Assembly: GCA_018671175.1 (NCBI GenBank)
Contig: JABHIE010000003.1
Span: 100,560 to 164,559, forward strand
Reading direction: 5' to 3'
DNA from: Planctomycetota bacterium
GTDB taxonomy: Bacteria; Planctomycetota; UBA1135
Length of the DNA stretch: 64,000 nucleotides
Both the position numbers and the translations under genes were made by a program. Shown piece after piece: positions 25,682-34,714 of the stretch. The notes beneath the pieces were generated by a model that worked only from the letters and a program-made list of their open reading frames with translations, did not search any database and had not been told where the DNA came from. How positions within the stretch are numbered: position 1 is the first letter of the stretch; each line of letters starts with the position of its first letter.

Positions 25682-26404
25682 ATGTTCGATCCCGTACTGA
25701 CTACCCTGCTCACGACCGCGATTGGATTGGCAGTTTTTCACACCGTGGTGGGGGTGGATCACTACCTTCCATTTGTTGTTCTTGGGCGAGCTCGGAGTTG
25801 GGGCTTAGGGAAGACCCTTTGGGTCGCAAGTTTGTGTGGGTTCGGACATGTGCTCTCTTCCATCCTTCTAGGTGGAGTTGGTTTGGCGCTCGGCTTTGGG
25901 GTCGAGCGCTTATCTTTTATGGAAGAAACACGCGGCGGATGGGCGGCGTGGTCGCTCATCGTCTTTGGCTTGGTTTATGCGATTTGGAGCTGGCGCCGTG
26001 AGAGAGCTGGCGTGGTGCATGAACATGCGCATGCACATATCGATGGCTCAGTGCACAAGCACGAGCACAATCATGCTGAGGCTCATGCGCATGCTCATGT
26101 CGAACCCGGGAAGCACATGACATCTTGGGCGCTGTTTATCGTTTTTGTGCTTGGCCCGTGTGAGGTTTTAATTCCGTTATTGATGGCGCCTGCAGCGATG
26201 CATCACTGGAGCTGGGCGATGACGGTGGCGCTTGTCTTTGGTGTTGCCACCTTGACGACAATGCTAGTTATGACGGTCGTTGGGTGGCTGAGCGCCGATG
26301 TACTAAAACGCACGCCATTGCGCCGATTTAGACCCTACGCCGGCACTTTGGCCGGCGTAGCGATTGCTGCAAGCGGCCTAGCGATTCAGCTGTTGGGCGC
26401 CTAA
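25682..26404 (+). CDS. NicO/UreH-like metal transporter with His-rich loop
   Basis: 240 aa with about six membrane spans. The first contains HTVVGVDHYLPF, close to the H-x4-DH signature of the NicO/RcnA/UreH nickel-cobalt transporters. A cytoplasmic or periplasmic loop at ~118-145 is very rich in histidine (HEHAHAHIDG, HKHEHNHAEAHAHAH), as in metal carriers. The second half (LGPCEVLIPLLMAPAAMHHW) repeats the fold. Likely moves Ni2+, Co2+ or another divalent metal; direction unknown. It follows the sodB terminator and shares a four-base stop overlap (CTAA) with the convergent barrel gene. Confidence 0.6.
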   Translation: MFDPVLTTLLTTAIGLAVFHTVVGVDHYLPFVVLGRARSWGLGKTLWVASLCGFGHVLSSILLGGVGLALGFGVERLSFMEETRGGWAAWSLIVFGLVYAIWSWRRERAGVVHEHAHAHIDGSVHKHEHNHAEAHAHAHVEPGKHMTSWALFIVFVLGPCEVLIPLLMAPAAMHHWSWAMTVALVFGVATLTTMLVMTVVGWLSADVLKRTPLRRFRPYAGTLAGVAIAASGLAIQLLGA

Positions 26405-27282
26405 AAGACCGCCGAGATAGCGAAGTAGGGGCCGCTGAATTCGAGGTCGGCGTTTAGGTTGTTGCTCTCAATCACGCCTTCAAGATCCATCATGATCGTG
26501 CGGTAGCCCACTCGCAATTCGACTTCCGTGACGGTTAAATCCCATAGGATGTAGTTGATGTTTGCATCAATATCAAGATAAGTGATATCAATTGATTGCG
26601 TGCTGTCGTCAATGGCGACTTTCAAACCCGTAGCTTCGGCTCCAGCGCGAATCCCTGCAAAAGGAAGAAGCGCATCGGCACGCACGCCGACCATGGGGAT
26701 AGGAAGAGATTTATTTGTGACGATTTCTCGAGTTTCTCCGCTATTAATGAGAGTACCTCCGCCAACTGTGCCGTCTCCTTCTGTAGTGATGGAGAAGTCG
26801 GCGAAATCAAAATTGTCAACTCCGAAAAGCAAGCCCATTCGAAAAGCAGGCGTGTTTAGGATGTCGATGCCAAGCATCAACTTTTGTACTGAGAGATCTA
26901 GATTAGAGCTGATGGGGATCGGGGCGTCGAGGCTGCCTGATACTCCCCCCCAAGTCACAGTGCCACTTAGAGTGCCAGCGTGAGAAGCTGCGTAGTCAAA
27001 TTGGGAGACGACCAGCTCAAAAGGTGCAAAGCCAAGGCGCCCGCCGATGATTGCGCCTGTGGCATTTCCGTCATTAATATCAAAGTCGCCCGTGGTCTCG
27101 ATGGCGCCCGAGTCGTCGGTAATTGAAATTTCAGGCGTCGTGAGACTGAGATCGGTCAAAATGCTCCCCGCGTAAACATCGGCATGGAGATCACTCCAGG
27201 CCGCATCGCCAGGGATTGCACACGATGGCGCGGAAATCGCCATTGCGGCGAGCAAGAGAAGAGTCGTAGAGCGCATTTGCAT
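26401..27282 (-). CDS. Probable outer-membrane beta-barrel protein
   Basis: 293 aa from ATG 27282. Signal peptide QMRSTTLLLLAAMAISAPSC ends with a Cys that could be lipidated. The mature chain shows alternating hydrophobic strands with Gly and aromatic girdles (LDLSVQKLMLGIDIL, RMGLLFGVDNFDFADFSI, ILWDLTVTEVELRVGYRTIMMDLEG) and ends in Phe (YFAISAVF), the C-terminal signal for barrel insertion. An ATG at 27339 would overlap the divergent cca gene. TATGCT six bases before ATG 27282 agrees with the shorter form. Exact family unknown. Confidence 0.6.
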   Translation of the reverse strand: MQMRSTTLLLLAAMAISAPSCAIPGDAAWSDLHADVYAGSILTDLSLTTPEISITDDSGAIETTGDFDINDGNATGAIIGGRLGFAPFELVVSQFDYAASHAGTLSGTVTWGGVSGSLDAPIPISSNLDLSVQKLMLGIDILNTPAFRMGLLFGVDNFDFADFSITTEGDGTVGGGTLINSGETREIVTNKSLPIPMVGVRADALLPFAGIRAGAEATGLKVAIDDSTQSIDITYLDIDANINYILWDLTVTEVELRVGYRTIMMDLEGVIESNNLNADLEFSGPYFAISAVF

Positions 27283-27288
27283 GGAATC

Positions 27289-27294
27289 AGCATA
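27289..27294 (-). promoter_or_regulatory. -10-like TATGCT before ATG 27282
   Basis: TATGCT then six bases and ATG on the minus strand; supports 27282 as the start and a leaderless transcript. Confidence 0.4.
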
Positions 27295-27307
27295 CCTTCG
27301 AGACAGA

Positions 27308-27319
27308 TAGGATAGGAGG
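27308..27319 (+). promoter_or_regulatory. -10-like TAGGAT and adjoining AGGAGG before ATG 27320
   Basis: TAGGAT (27308-27313) followed by AGGAGG (27314-27319) touching the ATG. AGGAGG is a perfect ribosome-binding sequence but has zero spacing, so it cannot work normally; the hexamer may instead mark a leaderless start. Ambiguous. Confidence 0.3.
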
Positions 27320-28690
27320 ATGTCTTCCCTGTTACGCACCCGCGCAATCCAACTTTCTTCCGATGTGCAGGAAGCTGGAGGTCGAGCCTTTTTCGTGGGC
27401 GGCTGCGTTCGTGATAAGTTTTTGGGGCTTGAGCCGAAAGATTTTGATTTAGAGGTATACGGTTTATCCGCCGAGAAACTTCAAGCAATCGTTGGAAATC
27501 ATGGCGCCGTCCATCTTGTGGGCGTGCAATTTGCTGTTTTGCTCGTGTCGACCCCTGACGGGGAAATAGAAGTCAGTTTGCCGCGGCGCGAGTCGAATAC
27601 GGGGCCTGGGCATCGCGGTTTTGTCGTCTCGGCCGACCCTGATATGACCCATGCCGAGGCCTCCTTGCGCCGTGATTTCACGATCAATTCCATGCTAGAA
27701 GACCCTTTTACGGGTGAAATCATTGATTGCCATGGTGGGTTGGCTGACATCGAAGCCAAACTCTTGCGGCATGTTTCGCCAGCATTTAGAGAAGACCCTC
27801 TGCGTATTCTGCGGGTCGGGCGTTTCATGGCACGATTTGGGAAAGATTGGTCGGTGCATCCCGAAACAGTGGCCTTTTGTCGTGAAATTGACTTAAGCGA
27901 GTTGCCCGTTGAGCGTATCGAGGGCGAGTGGAAAGAGATTCTGCTTAATGGGGCCTTCCCCGGTCGGGGCTTGCTTGCTCTCGAAGAATGCGGCGCACTC
28001 GAATACTTCCCTGAACTCAAAATCCTGCGAGATACGCCGCAAGACCCCGAGTGGCATCCCGAAGGTGATGTTTTGATTCACACCGCGTTATGTCTCGATG
28101 CCGCCGTTGAAAAGCGGGATGAAATGGAAGATGCCTTTGCCGAGATGCTGGGCGTGCTGTGCCATGATCTTGGCAAGGCAACGACGACTGAATTTGTTGA
28201 TGGGCATATCCGCAGTCATCGCCATGATATTGAGGGCGTGGCTCCGACTAAGAGCTTGTTGGCTAGGCTGAGCCGACGCTCAGATTTGGCGCGGTTGGTC
28301 GTGCCATTGGTGAAGTGCCACCTCTTGCCTTTTCAGTTTCATGAAATGGGGGATCAATTAACCGATGCTGCCATTCGTCGTCTATCTTTACGCGTTTCTA
28401 TTCCGGCGCTTTGTCGCGTGTCATGGGCCGATGCGGCCGGCCGTGGTGAAAAAATGAATTGGCAAGACTGGCCTGCCGGCGATTGGCTTTTGGCGCGAGC
28501 AGAGGCCGTTGGGGTCATAGACGGCAAACCGAGGCCTTTTTTGATGGGCCGCCATCTGATTGATCTCGGGGTGAAGCCGGGGCGTCGCCTTGGCCGCATC
28601 TTAGAGCAGGCCTATGAGTTGCAATTAGACGGAAACTTAAAGTCAGAAGTCGAAGCCCAGTCTTGGGCAGAAGCGAGAATTAAGAAATAG
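27320..28690 (+). CDS. cca: CCA-adding enzyme / poly(A) polymerase family nucleotidyltransferase with HD domain
   Basis: 456 aa. Class II nucleotidyltransferase head: FFVGGCVRDKFLGLEPKDFDLEVYG with the catalytic D-x-D, RRDFTINSM and DPLRILRVGRFMARFG. An HD phosphohydrolase domain follows (LCHDLGKATTTE, RSHRHDIEGV). Adds or repairs the CCA end of tRNAs; the HD domain is seen in E. coli-type Cca and removes 2',3'-cyclic phosphates. A poly(A) polymerase role cannot be excluded from sequence. It is divergent from the barrel gene and converges on an SDR gene three bases apart. Confidence 0.85.
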   Translation: MSSLLRTRAIQLSSDVQEAGGRAFFVGGCVRDKFLGLEPKDFDLEVYGLSAEKLQAIVGNHGAVHLVGVQFAVLLVSTPDGEIEVSLPRRESNTGPGHRGFVVSADPDMTHAEASLRRDFTINSMLEDPFTGEIIDCHGGLADIEAKLLRHVSPAFREDPLRILRVGRFMARFGKDWSVHPETVAFCREIDLSELPVERIEGEWKEILLNGAFPGRGLLALEECGALEYFPELKILRDTPQDPEWHPEGDVLIHTALCLDAAVEKRDEMEDAFAEMLGVLCHDLGKATTTEFVDGHIRSHRHDIEGVAPTKSLLARLSRRSDLARLVVPLVKCHLLPFQFHEMGDQLTDAAIRRLSLRVSIPALCRVSWADAAGRGEKMNWQDWPAGDWLLARAEAVGVIDGKPRPFLMGRHLIDLGVKPGRRLGRILEQAYELQLDGNLKSEVEAQSWAEARIKK

Positions 28691-28693
28691 GGT

Positions 28694-29488
28694 TTAATTC
28701 TTGCGCGCCATGCGCGAGCCTAGCATTTCGCCAGCGATGGCTGCCACCCATCGACGCGGGAAAACCCGCGCACTAAAAGTCATGGCCTTGTTGAGCCAAC
28801 CGTGCACAAAACTGCGTTGATGGCCGAGTCGTTGCAAGGTTTGCTTGACGACATCTTCAGGTGAAGCAGACTTGCCTGTAACCGATCCGCTTACTCCTGC
28901 CCGTTCGTGAAATTCAGTTTCGGTGTGCCCCGGTGAGACGGTGACGACATCGACATTGTGGTCTTCGAGCTCAACTCCGGCGGCTTCGCCAAAGTGTAAG
29001 TCAAAGACTTTGGTGGCACCGTAGACATTCATCCAGGGGGTGGGCTGATAAGCTGCAGCACTTGCGACCATGACCATTCCGCCTTTTCGACGGCGCATCA
29101 TTGAGGGGAGCAATGCTCGAGCAAGGCGCACAGGCATCTCGCAATTAAGGCGAATCATTTCGGATAATTGACGGTCTGTGATGCTGATTAGCGGCCCCGT
29201 TTTTCCGAAGCCAGCATTGTTGACCAAGAGGCCTATTTCGAGATCTTTGACGGCCGATATGATTTTGGCGAAGCCCGCTTCGGTGGCCAAATCGGCCGGA
29301 ATAACGAGCACCCGCGCGCGTTCCTTTTCGCGCAGCTCATCGGCTAACTCTTCGAGGCGCTCACCCCGGCGGGCAGTCAAAATGAGATCGACTCGGCGGT
29401 GAGCCAGCTCACGAGCGAAGCAAAGCCCTAAGCCAGCAGATGCGCCCGTTACAAGAGCCCAAGGCCCGTAGGTGTCGCGAAAACTCAT
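28694..29488 (-). CDS. Short-chain dehydrogenase/reductase
   Basis: 264 aa Rossmann enzyme. NAD(P) site VTGASAGLGLCFAREL, then NNAGFGKTG, the catalytic region VASAAAYQ... YGATK (Tyr-x3-Lys), and VSPGHTETEF. Arg at LTARRGERL suggests NADP(H). It resembles the DltE/YqjQ-type SDRs that act on keto-lipids or small carbonyls; substrate not predictable. Preceded by a terminator-like leader (29532-29614) and by TATCCT six bases before the ATG. Confidence 0.82.
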   Translation of the reverse strand: MSFRDTYGPWALVTGASAGLGLCFARELAHRRVDLILTARRGERLEELADELREKERARVLVIPADLATEAGFAKIISAVKDLEIGLLVNNAGFGKTGPLISITDRQLSEMIRLNCEMPVRLARALLPSMMRRRKGGMVMVASAAAYQPTPWMNVYGATKVFDLHFGEAAGVELEDHNVDVVTVSPGHTETEFHERAGVSGSVTGKSASPEDVVKQTLQRLGHQRSFVHGWLNKAMTFSARVFPRRWVAAIAGEMLGSRMARKN

Positions 29489-29494
29489 GAGTGC

Positions 29495-29500
29495 AGGATA
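29495..29500 (-). promoter_or_regulatory. -10-like TATCCT before ATG 29488
   Basis: TATCCT, six bases, ATG on the minus strand. If real, the SDR gene is leaderless and the hairpins upstream belong to a separate small RNA. Confidence 0.35.
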
Positions 29501-29529
29501 GCCGAAAAAAGGAGAATTGCCGCGGATTG

Positions 29530-29700
29530 CTAAAAAAATGAAGCGCCGGCAACCCCCCGGTCAGCGACGCCTCTCCTCGATTGAGGGATAAAGTGAAGTC
29601 GTCCCCCCGGACGAGCAGCACACCAACCTTTACTCAGCAACTTCCTACCGGTTTGCCTATTTTCCTTTATTTTTTTACGGTTTTCTTTTAATCGCTACTG
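29530..29700 (-). ncRNA. Candidate small RNA or structured leader
   Basis: The 228-bp gap between divergent SDR and recG genes holds, on the minus strand, a hairpin TCGTCC-GGGG-GGACGA (29614-29599), a small CCTC-AATC-GAGG hairpin (near 29586-29575) and the 29532-29570 terminator. No open reading frame of note. The 5' end is unknown. It could be a riboswitch-like attenuator for the SDR gene or an independent sRNA. No known riboswitch family was recognised. Confidence 0.4.
29532..29570 (-). terminator. Intrinsic terminator 44 bases upstream of the SDR gene
   Basis: Minus-strand 12-position stem (arms 29570-29559 and 29554-29543) with a single C-C mismatch, three G-U pairs and a GGGG loop, followed by seven T (29538-29532). 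No minus-strand gene lies upstream, because recG begins on the other strand at 29717. It must therefore end a short RNA or act as an attenuator. Confidence 0.75.
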
Positions 29701-29704
29701 GGCG

Positions 29705-29710
29705 TAAGGT
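29705..29710 (+). promoter_or_regulatory. -10-like TAAGGT before recG ATG
   Basis: TAAGGT, six bases (AAGCCA), ATG 29717; fits the leaderless pattern. Confidence 0.35.
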
Positions 29711-29716
29711 AAGCCA

Positions 29717-31717
29717 ATGCCCCAATCTCAACCCGCTCAGGAGGTTGCTTGCCCGCAATCTTCTGATGAGCGGGCCAAGGCGCCATTGACCACATTGGCG
29801 GGTATCGGCCCCAAGCGAGCCGAAATCTTTGCGCGTGAGTGGGGGGTGCAACAGATTTCGCAGTTACTCACCCTTGTTCCGAAGCGGTTTCAAATACCTG
29901 CTGAGCCTTGTGCCTTAGATGCGCTGCAAGACGGCGCGTTCGTACGGATTTCCGCCACTGTCAAAAAGGTCTGGCTTTGGGGTCGCAACCGCCGCCGCAA
30001 TTTATATGTGCAGCTCGAAAATTCATCCGGCGGCATCACGGCTGTTTGGTTTCAGCAGCCATTCTTGCGGTCTCATTTTGAAGAGGGCGCTGAGGTTGAG
30101 CTCGAGGGTAAGGTTTCTCAAAACCGAGGTTGGCAACTGCTGTCCCCTCGAGTGATTCACCCAGGCGAGCTGCAGGATGGCCGTCCAATTCCTGAATACC
30201 CCTCGGCAGAGGGTCTTCCTGCAAAGATAGTTGCCAAAGCTGTGGCCGCGGCCATCGAGTGCCTTGAGTTTCCTGCGGAGTCTTTACCGACTGCATTGCT
30301 CAAAGAAATTGGCCTGCCGCCCCTGCCGCTTGCTTGGCAAACGATGCATTCGCCTGAGTCGCTCGATCAACTTGAGCCAGCTCGGAGGCGACTTGCTTTG
30401 GCCGAAATTATTCACCTTGAGCGCCGCCGACGAAAGGTGATCGCCGCGCGCGTCGATCTGCCGACGCCCATTCGCTGTTCCGAAAAAGTGTGGCAGCGCA
30501 TCTACAAGCGTTTGCCGTTTGAGCTGACATCCGAGCAAAAAGAAGTCTTGCAGCTTCTTCGAGGCGACCTGGCCGCCGAGACTCCCATGCGGCGGCTGCT
30601 TCACGGTGAAGTAGGCTCAGGCAAGACAGCCGTGGCCTTTGCCATTGCCCTAGCTGTTGCCGCAGAAGGTGGGCAGGTGGCTTTGCTCGCGCCAACCGAA
30701 ATCCTTGCCAGGCAACACCTTGCGACTTTTCGAAAATGGCTCGAAGGCTCTCGATTAAAGGTCGTCGGGCTCTTTGGCGACGACAAGGCTCCGCAGCGTT
30801 TGGCGACCCGGGCCGACCTCCTTCAAGGTCGAGCTCAAATAGCCATTGGCACCCATGCGCTATTTTCTGGTGATATCGATTTTCAAAAACTTCAGCTTGT
30901 TCTTTTTGATGAACAACATCGATTCGGGGTCAAGCAAAAAGGCGCGCTCGTGGCCAAAGGCAAGTCGCCCCATGTACTCACCATGACCGCTACACCGATT
31001 CCGCGCACTCTTGCCTGGGCGCAACATGGCGCTCTTGAGCCGTGCGTTTTGCGGCAACGCGCAGGCACGAGTGCGACGGTGAGCACCCACATTCATGACA
31101 TGGGGCACTGGCCTACGCTTGCTCGCGAGATGCGAAAACGAATCGAAAAGGGTGAACAGGCTTTTGTGGTTGTGCCACGAATTGACGGCGAAGTTGGGCT
31201 CACTGAGGTGGCAAAGGCATTGACGCAACCGGGCGGTTTGTGGCATGGCATCCCTTGTGCGGTCGTGAACGGGCGGCTTCCGAGTGAACAGGTTGAGTCG
31301 CGGGTGCGCGCATTTCGCGATGGGGCGGCGCGGGTCTTGCTTGGCACAACGGTGGTCGAGGTGGGGCTCGATGTCCCAGGTGTCACCCTGATGGCGATTT
31401 TGAGTGCAGATCGATTGGGTTTGGCCAGTTTGCATCAACTTCGCGGACGACTTTCGCGAGGCGCTGGTGCTAAAGCCGGTTCATGCTGGATGCTTGGCTC
31501 CCCTGATTCCATCGAGCGCCTCCAGCTCCTCGAAACTCATACGGATGGCTTTCAAGTAGCTGAGCTCGACCTCCGGATGCGCGGTGCGGGCGCATTGCGT
31601 GGCGTCCGTCAGAGTGGTCGAAGCGATTTTCAGGTCTTCCAGCCACTCAAAGATGCCGATTTAGTGGCTTTGCTGCGTGACAATCGCGTTACGCTCGACG
31701 AAAACACACTAAACTAA
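29717..31717 (+). CDS. recG: ATP-dependent DNA helicase RecG
   Basis: 666 aa. Remodels stalled forks and Holliday junctions. N-terminal wedge (OB-fold) with LTTLAGIGPKRAEIFAREWGV and NLYVQLENSSGGITAVWFQQPFL; helicase motifs GEVGSGKTAV (Walker A), APTEILARQH, FDEQHRFGV (DEQH), MTATPIPRTLAW, TTVVEVGLDVPGVTLM and QLRGRLSRG. The DEQH box and wedge distinguish it from PriA and Mfd. Length is slightly short of the usual ~690 because the N-terminus is compact. The HEAT-repeat gene follows 45 bases on. Confidence 0.96.
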   Translation: MPQSQPAQEVACPQSSDERAKAPLTTLAGIGPKRAEIFAREWGVQQISQLLTLVPKRFQIPAEPCALDALQDGAFVRISATVKKVWLWGRNRRRNLYVQLENSSGGITAVWFQQPFLRSHFEEGAEVELEGKVSQNRGWQLLSPRVIHPGELQDGRPIPEYPSAEGLPAKIVAKAVAAAIECLEFPAESLPTALLKEIGLPPLPLAWQTMHSPESLDQLEPARRRLALAEIIHLERRRRKVIAARVDLPTPIRCSEKVWQRIYKRLPFELTSEQKEVLQLLRGDLAAETPMRRLLHGEVGSGKTAVAFAIALAVAAEGGQVALLAPTEILARQHLATFRKWLEGSRLKVVGLFGDDKAPQRLATRADLLQGRAQIAIGTHALFSGDIDFQKLQLVLFDEQHRFGVKQKGALVAKGKSPHVLTMTATPIPRTLAWAQHGALEPCVLRQRAGTSATVSTHIHDMGHWPTLAREMRKRIEKGEQAFVVVPRIDGEVGLTEVAKALTQPGGLWHGIPCAVVNGRLPSEQVESRVRAFRDGAARVLLGTTVVEVGLDVPGVTLMAILSADRLGLASLHQLRGRLSRGAGAKAGSCWMLGSPDSIERLQLLETHTDGFQVAELDLRMRGAGALRGVRQSGRSDFQVFQPLKDADLVALLRDNRVTLDENTLN

Positions 31718-31762
31718 TGCGCTAGCGATTTGTCCGCTCCGTCTTTCGACCACGACCTCACT

Positions 31763-34714
31763 GTGACCTCTTTCTTCCGATTTTTCCTTGCAGCCACAAT
31801 GTTGGTGGCGGCACTCCCCGCTCAGGATGCACCCGATTTGCCGCGCCGTAATGGCCGCCGTCGTGGTGGGCGCCTTGAGCTTCCGCAATCGGTTCCTTCT
31901 GGGGGGCAAGTGCCCAGTCAAGATTCCGAGGCCGACGGTGACCCCAACAGCGATGGCGTCCCGGCTCTTTGGGTAAACGCTACGACATCAAGTGAATTGA
32001 TTTTCCTCGATTTTGAAAGGAAACAGAGCAAATCCGATCGAGTCCGCAAAGATGCTCTTGCAGATTTACTCGCTCTCGGCTTGGGCACGCGCGCTACCGC
32101 TATTTACGCGCTCGATTCCACTTGGCCTCCGACCGTCATGCTCGGCGCCGATTTATTGCTTTCAGTTGGCATCGACGAAGACGCAGATGCGCTTGTTATT
32201 GCGGCTTCGCGTGTTTCTGAAATGCAGGCTATTACACGGTGCCTTGATGCGGCAATGCGATTGCAGGGTGGGTGGCTTCCAAAGCTTGCATTGAATATGC
32301 TCGAGCACCCACTCAAGTCGGTGCGCGCTGCGATTGAGGCGCGCGTTACTCGATCACCGCATTCAGATCATCACAATGGCTTGGTTCGGCATTTGCGCTT
32401 CGGGCGAGACGATGATGTGCGTTTGCGTGCTGTCCGCTTACTTGGGCTACTTTCCGACCAAGAAACCATTCGCCCCATTTTGCGAGCGTTGCTCCCTGAA
32501 GCCAAGCCGACTTTCGCATTCGCCCTTGTTGATGCTTTAGCGGGCTTGGCTCTCGATTCAGAGGTCGAATCTTTGCGCGCGGATTTGTTGCGGCTCGAGC
32601 CTTCGCAAGAATTTGCTTATCTATTACTTGCACTTTTGCAGCAACAGCAAATGCGCGCAGAGCCGTTGATCACAGATGAGCTTGCTAAAGTTTTGCTCCC
32701 TGGCCTTGAACATGGTGATCTGTTTATAGCAGGCACCTGCGCAGTGGCTTTGGCGAATTGGTCTTACCTTTCCTCTGAAGAAACGCCTGACACATCACTC
32801 GACGCTACTTTGGTGCACCGTCTTGTCGCTGCGGTTGATGGCGATAAGTTCTATCCTCAATATGCGAGGTTTTCGCCGCTTGCCGAGGTCACGCTTAGGC
32901 GAGTCACTGGCGAACATTTCCCCGCGCAAAACCGCTCAGCATGGCTGACTTGGTGGCTTGAGCACGGGCAGGGCTTCCGCATGGTGCGGGGCAATTTGTC
33001 CCTTGAGGGTGATGTGGTTAATGAATTGGTCTTTCGGTGGTTTTATGAGGGCAAAAGCTATGCGCTTTTCGCACCCAATATGTTGCTCGTCAATTCAGAG
33101 GGTGGCCGTTGGTTGCCAGAATCATCATTTGCTTCTCTGCGTGATTTGATTGAGGGTTCCGGAATCCTTTCGGAAGATATCCGTCCTGGAACTTATGGTC
33201 CAGCTGAGTTTGCTGTTTCGGCTCAAATCGAAATTGAAGTTGGGGTTCGCCGCAAAGTTGTCAAGTACCGAGGTGCATTTCCTGACCCACTCAAGCCGTT
33301 GCTCGTTGGTGCGACGGCGTTATGGGAAGAGCAGTTTTGGCAAGTTCTTGCTGGGCCCAATGACGCGGGTTTCGTTTCGGCTCATCTTTCATCGATGCCA
33401 GATTCAGACTGGGAGCAAAGCAATTGGCTCATGGAGCGTGCGCGTGGCCGCTTGAGCTTGCTAAACACCTCTCAAATGGCACTCTTTTTGCAGTCTTTTG
33501 TCGAAAGAGATCCATCGGCATTGTCGGTTGATTATGGCTTTTATCAAGAGCTCCTAAATGAGCTCCTGGCGCGCTCCGAGAATCACACACTCGCGCGACA
33601 ATTATTTAATTTGTTGGTGTCGACGGCACACGCCAAGGGGCAGGACCTATGCAAAAGCCTTGTCGATCTTGAAGAACCCATTCGTTCTGACTTGCTCCAA
33701 TTGACATTTGAGCGGCTTGGTTTTGAAGCCGCTGTTGATGGCCTAAATGATTTTCACCCGGTTGTTCGAGTTATTGCAACTCAAGCTCTTGGCTCGCATG
33801 GGGCGCAAGCTCAAGACGCTTTGTTTCGGGCATTAACGGATCAAAGCCAAACTGTAGTGCAAGCGGCCATTCGATCTTTTGGGCATCGAAAAGAAACGGC
33901 TGCTGCAGGAGCATTGGTGCCCCTAGCTTGCGCAGGCACTCCAGACATAACGCGTTGTGAAGCTCTTTGGGCTCTTGGCAACATGGATTACACAAATGCG
34001 CTGTCCGTTTTCCTTGAAGGGCTTGCCGCAACATCGCCAGGCGTACAAGCTACATCGATTGCAGCCTTGGGTTCGCTCACCTCCGCTGAGGCCGAGCAAA
34101 CTTTTGCAGCACTCTTTTCAAACTGCCAAGGCACGCCACTTGAGACACCCTATTTGCAGGCTCTCTATAAGCGCGGAGCTGATTACACGCGCAAGGTTTT
34201 ACGAGTCAGCCTGAATGATTCTGAGCCCCAAGTGGTGCATCGTGCATTGTTCACTTTGGCCCAGCTCGGCGACCCATCTGTAGCTCCTATGCTGATTGAT
34301 CGGTTGGCATTCTCTCCGCATAGCACAGACATCCTTGATGCCTTGGCCTTCGCGACGGGCGTTGATTTTCGCGACCTCCCAGACCCGGCAGGTGTTTATC
34401 AGGTTTGGTGGCCTGAAAATTTCTTAAATGATTCTTCGACATGGTTGGCGCGAGGCGCTGCCGATGCTGGGTTTGAGTTACCCAAGCCACTGATCGATGC
34501 CACTCAAGTCTCACAGTCAACCGCGGTGCAGGCCTTGCTTCAACTGATTGAGAAGGGCCCCGCTCACTTGCGCGGGCTTGCTAGCTACCAACTGCACCGA
34601 ATCACCGGCATTGACGGTTCCGTTATTTTGCCAAAAATGCCAGCCGCTTTGGTCAGCCGCAAGGCGCAGGTCTGGCATGATTGGCTCGAGGCTCAACGCC
34701 CCGCACAAGGATGA
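31763..34714 (+). CDS. Large secreted HEAT-repeat protein
   Basis: About 983 aa from GTG 31763, chosen because it gives a signal peptide TSFFRFFLAATMLVAALPAQ; TTG 31730 is the longer alternative. Residues ~90-350 and ~610-960 are helical HEAT repeats (VRLRAVRLLGLLSDQETIRPIL, AIRSFGHRKETAAAGALVPLA, HRALFTLAQLGDPSVAPMLIDRL). The middle (~360-590) is a different region with WWLEHGQGFRMVRG and beta-rich segments. HEAT arrays bind proteins or peptides; an envelope scaffold is likely. Its stop overlaps the lytic transglycosylase start (ATGA), so the two may work together on the cell wall. No catalytic motif. Confidence 0.65.
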   Translation: MTSFFRFFLAATMLVAALPAQDAPDLPRRNGRRRGGRLELPQSVPSGGQVPSQDSEADGDPNSDGVPALWVNATTSSELIFLDFERKQSKSDRVRKDALADLLALGLGTRATAIYALDSTWPPTVMLGADLLLSVGIDEDADALVIAASRVSEMQAITRCLDAAMRLQGGWLPKLALNMLEHPLKSVRAAIEARVTRSPHSDHHNGLVRHLRFGRDDDVRLRAVRLLGLLSDQETIRPILRALLPEAKPTFAFALVDALAGLALDSEVESLRADLLRLEPSQEFAYLLLALLQQQQMRAEPLITDELAKVLLPGLEHGDLFIAGTCAVALANWSYLSSEETPDTSLDATLVHRLVAAVDGDKFYPQYARFSPLAEVTLRRVTGEHFPAQNRSAWLTWWLEHGQGFRMVRGNLSLEGDVVNELVFRWFYEGKSYALFAPNMLLVNSEGGRWLPESSFASLRDLIEGSGILSEDIRPGTYGPAEFAVSAQIEIEVGVRRKVVKYRGAFPDPLKPLLVGATALWEEQFWQVLAGPNDAGFVSAHLSSMPDSDWEQSNWLMERARGRLSLLNTSQMALFLQSFVERDPSALSVDYGFYQELLNELLARSENHTLARQLFNLLVSTAHAKGQDLCKSLVDLEEPIRSDLLQLTFERLGFEAAVDGLNDFHPVVRVIATQALGSHGAQAQDALFRALTDQSQTVVQAAIRSFGHRKETAAAGALVPLACAGTPDITRCEALWALGNMDYTNALSVFLEGLAATSPGVQATSIAALGSLTSAEAEQTFAALFSNCQGTPLETPYLQALYKRGADYTRKVLRVSLNDSEPQVVHRALFTLAQLGDPSVAPMLIDRLAFSPHSTDILDALAFATGVDFRDLPDPAGVYQVWWPENFLNDSSTWLARGAADAGFELPKPLIDATQVSQSTAVQALLQLIEKGPAHLRGLASYQLHRITGIDGSVILPKMPAALVSRKAQVWHDWLEAQRPAQG

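Noticed and set aside
26020-26110. His-codon repeat (CAT/GCG-rich) as a DNA repeat or REP element
   Set aside because: It is in frame and encodes the His-rich loop of the transporter; no inverted or regular DNA unit.
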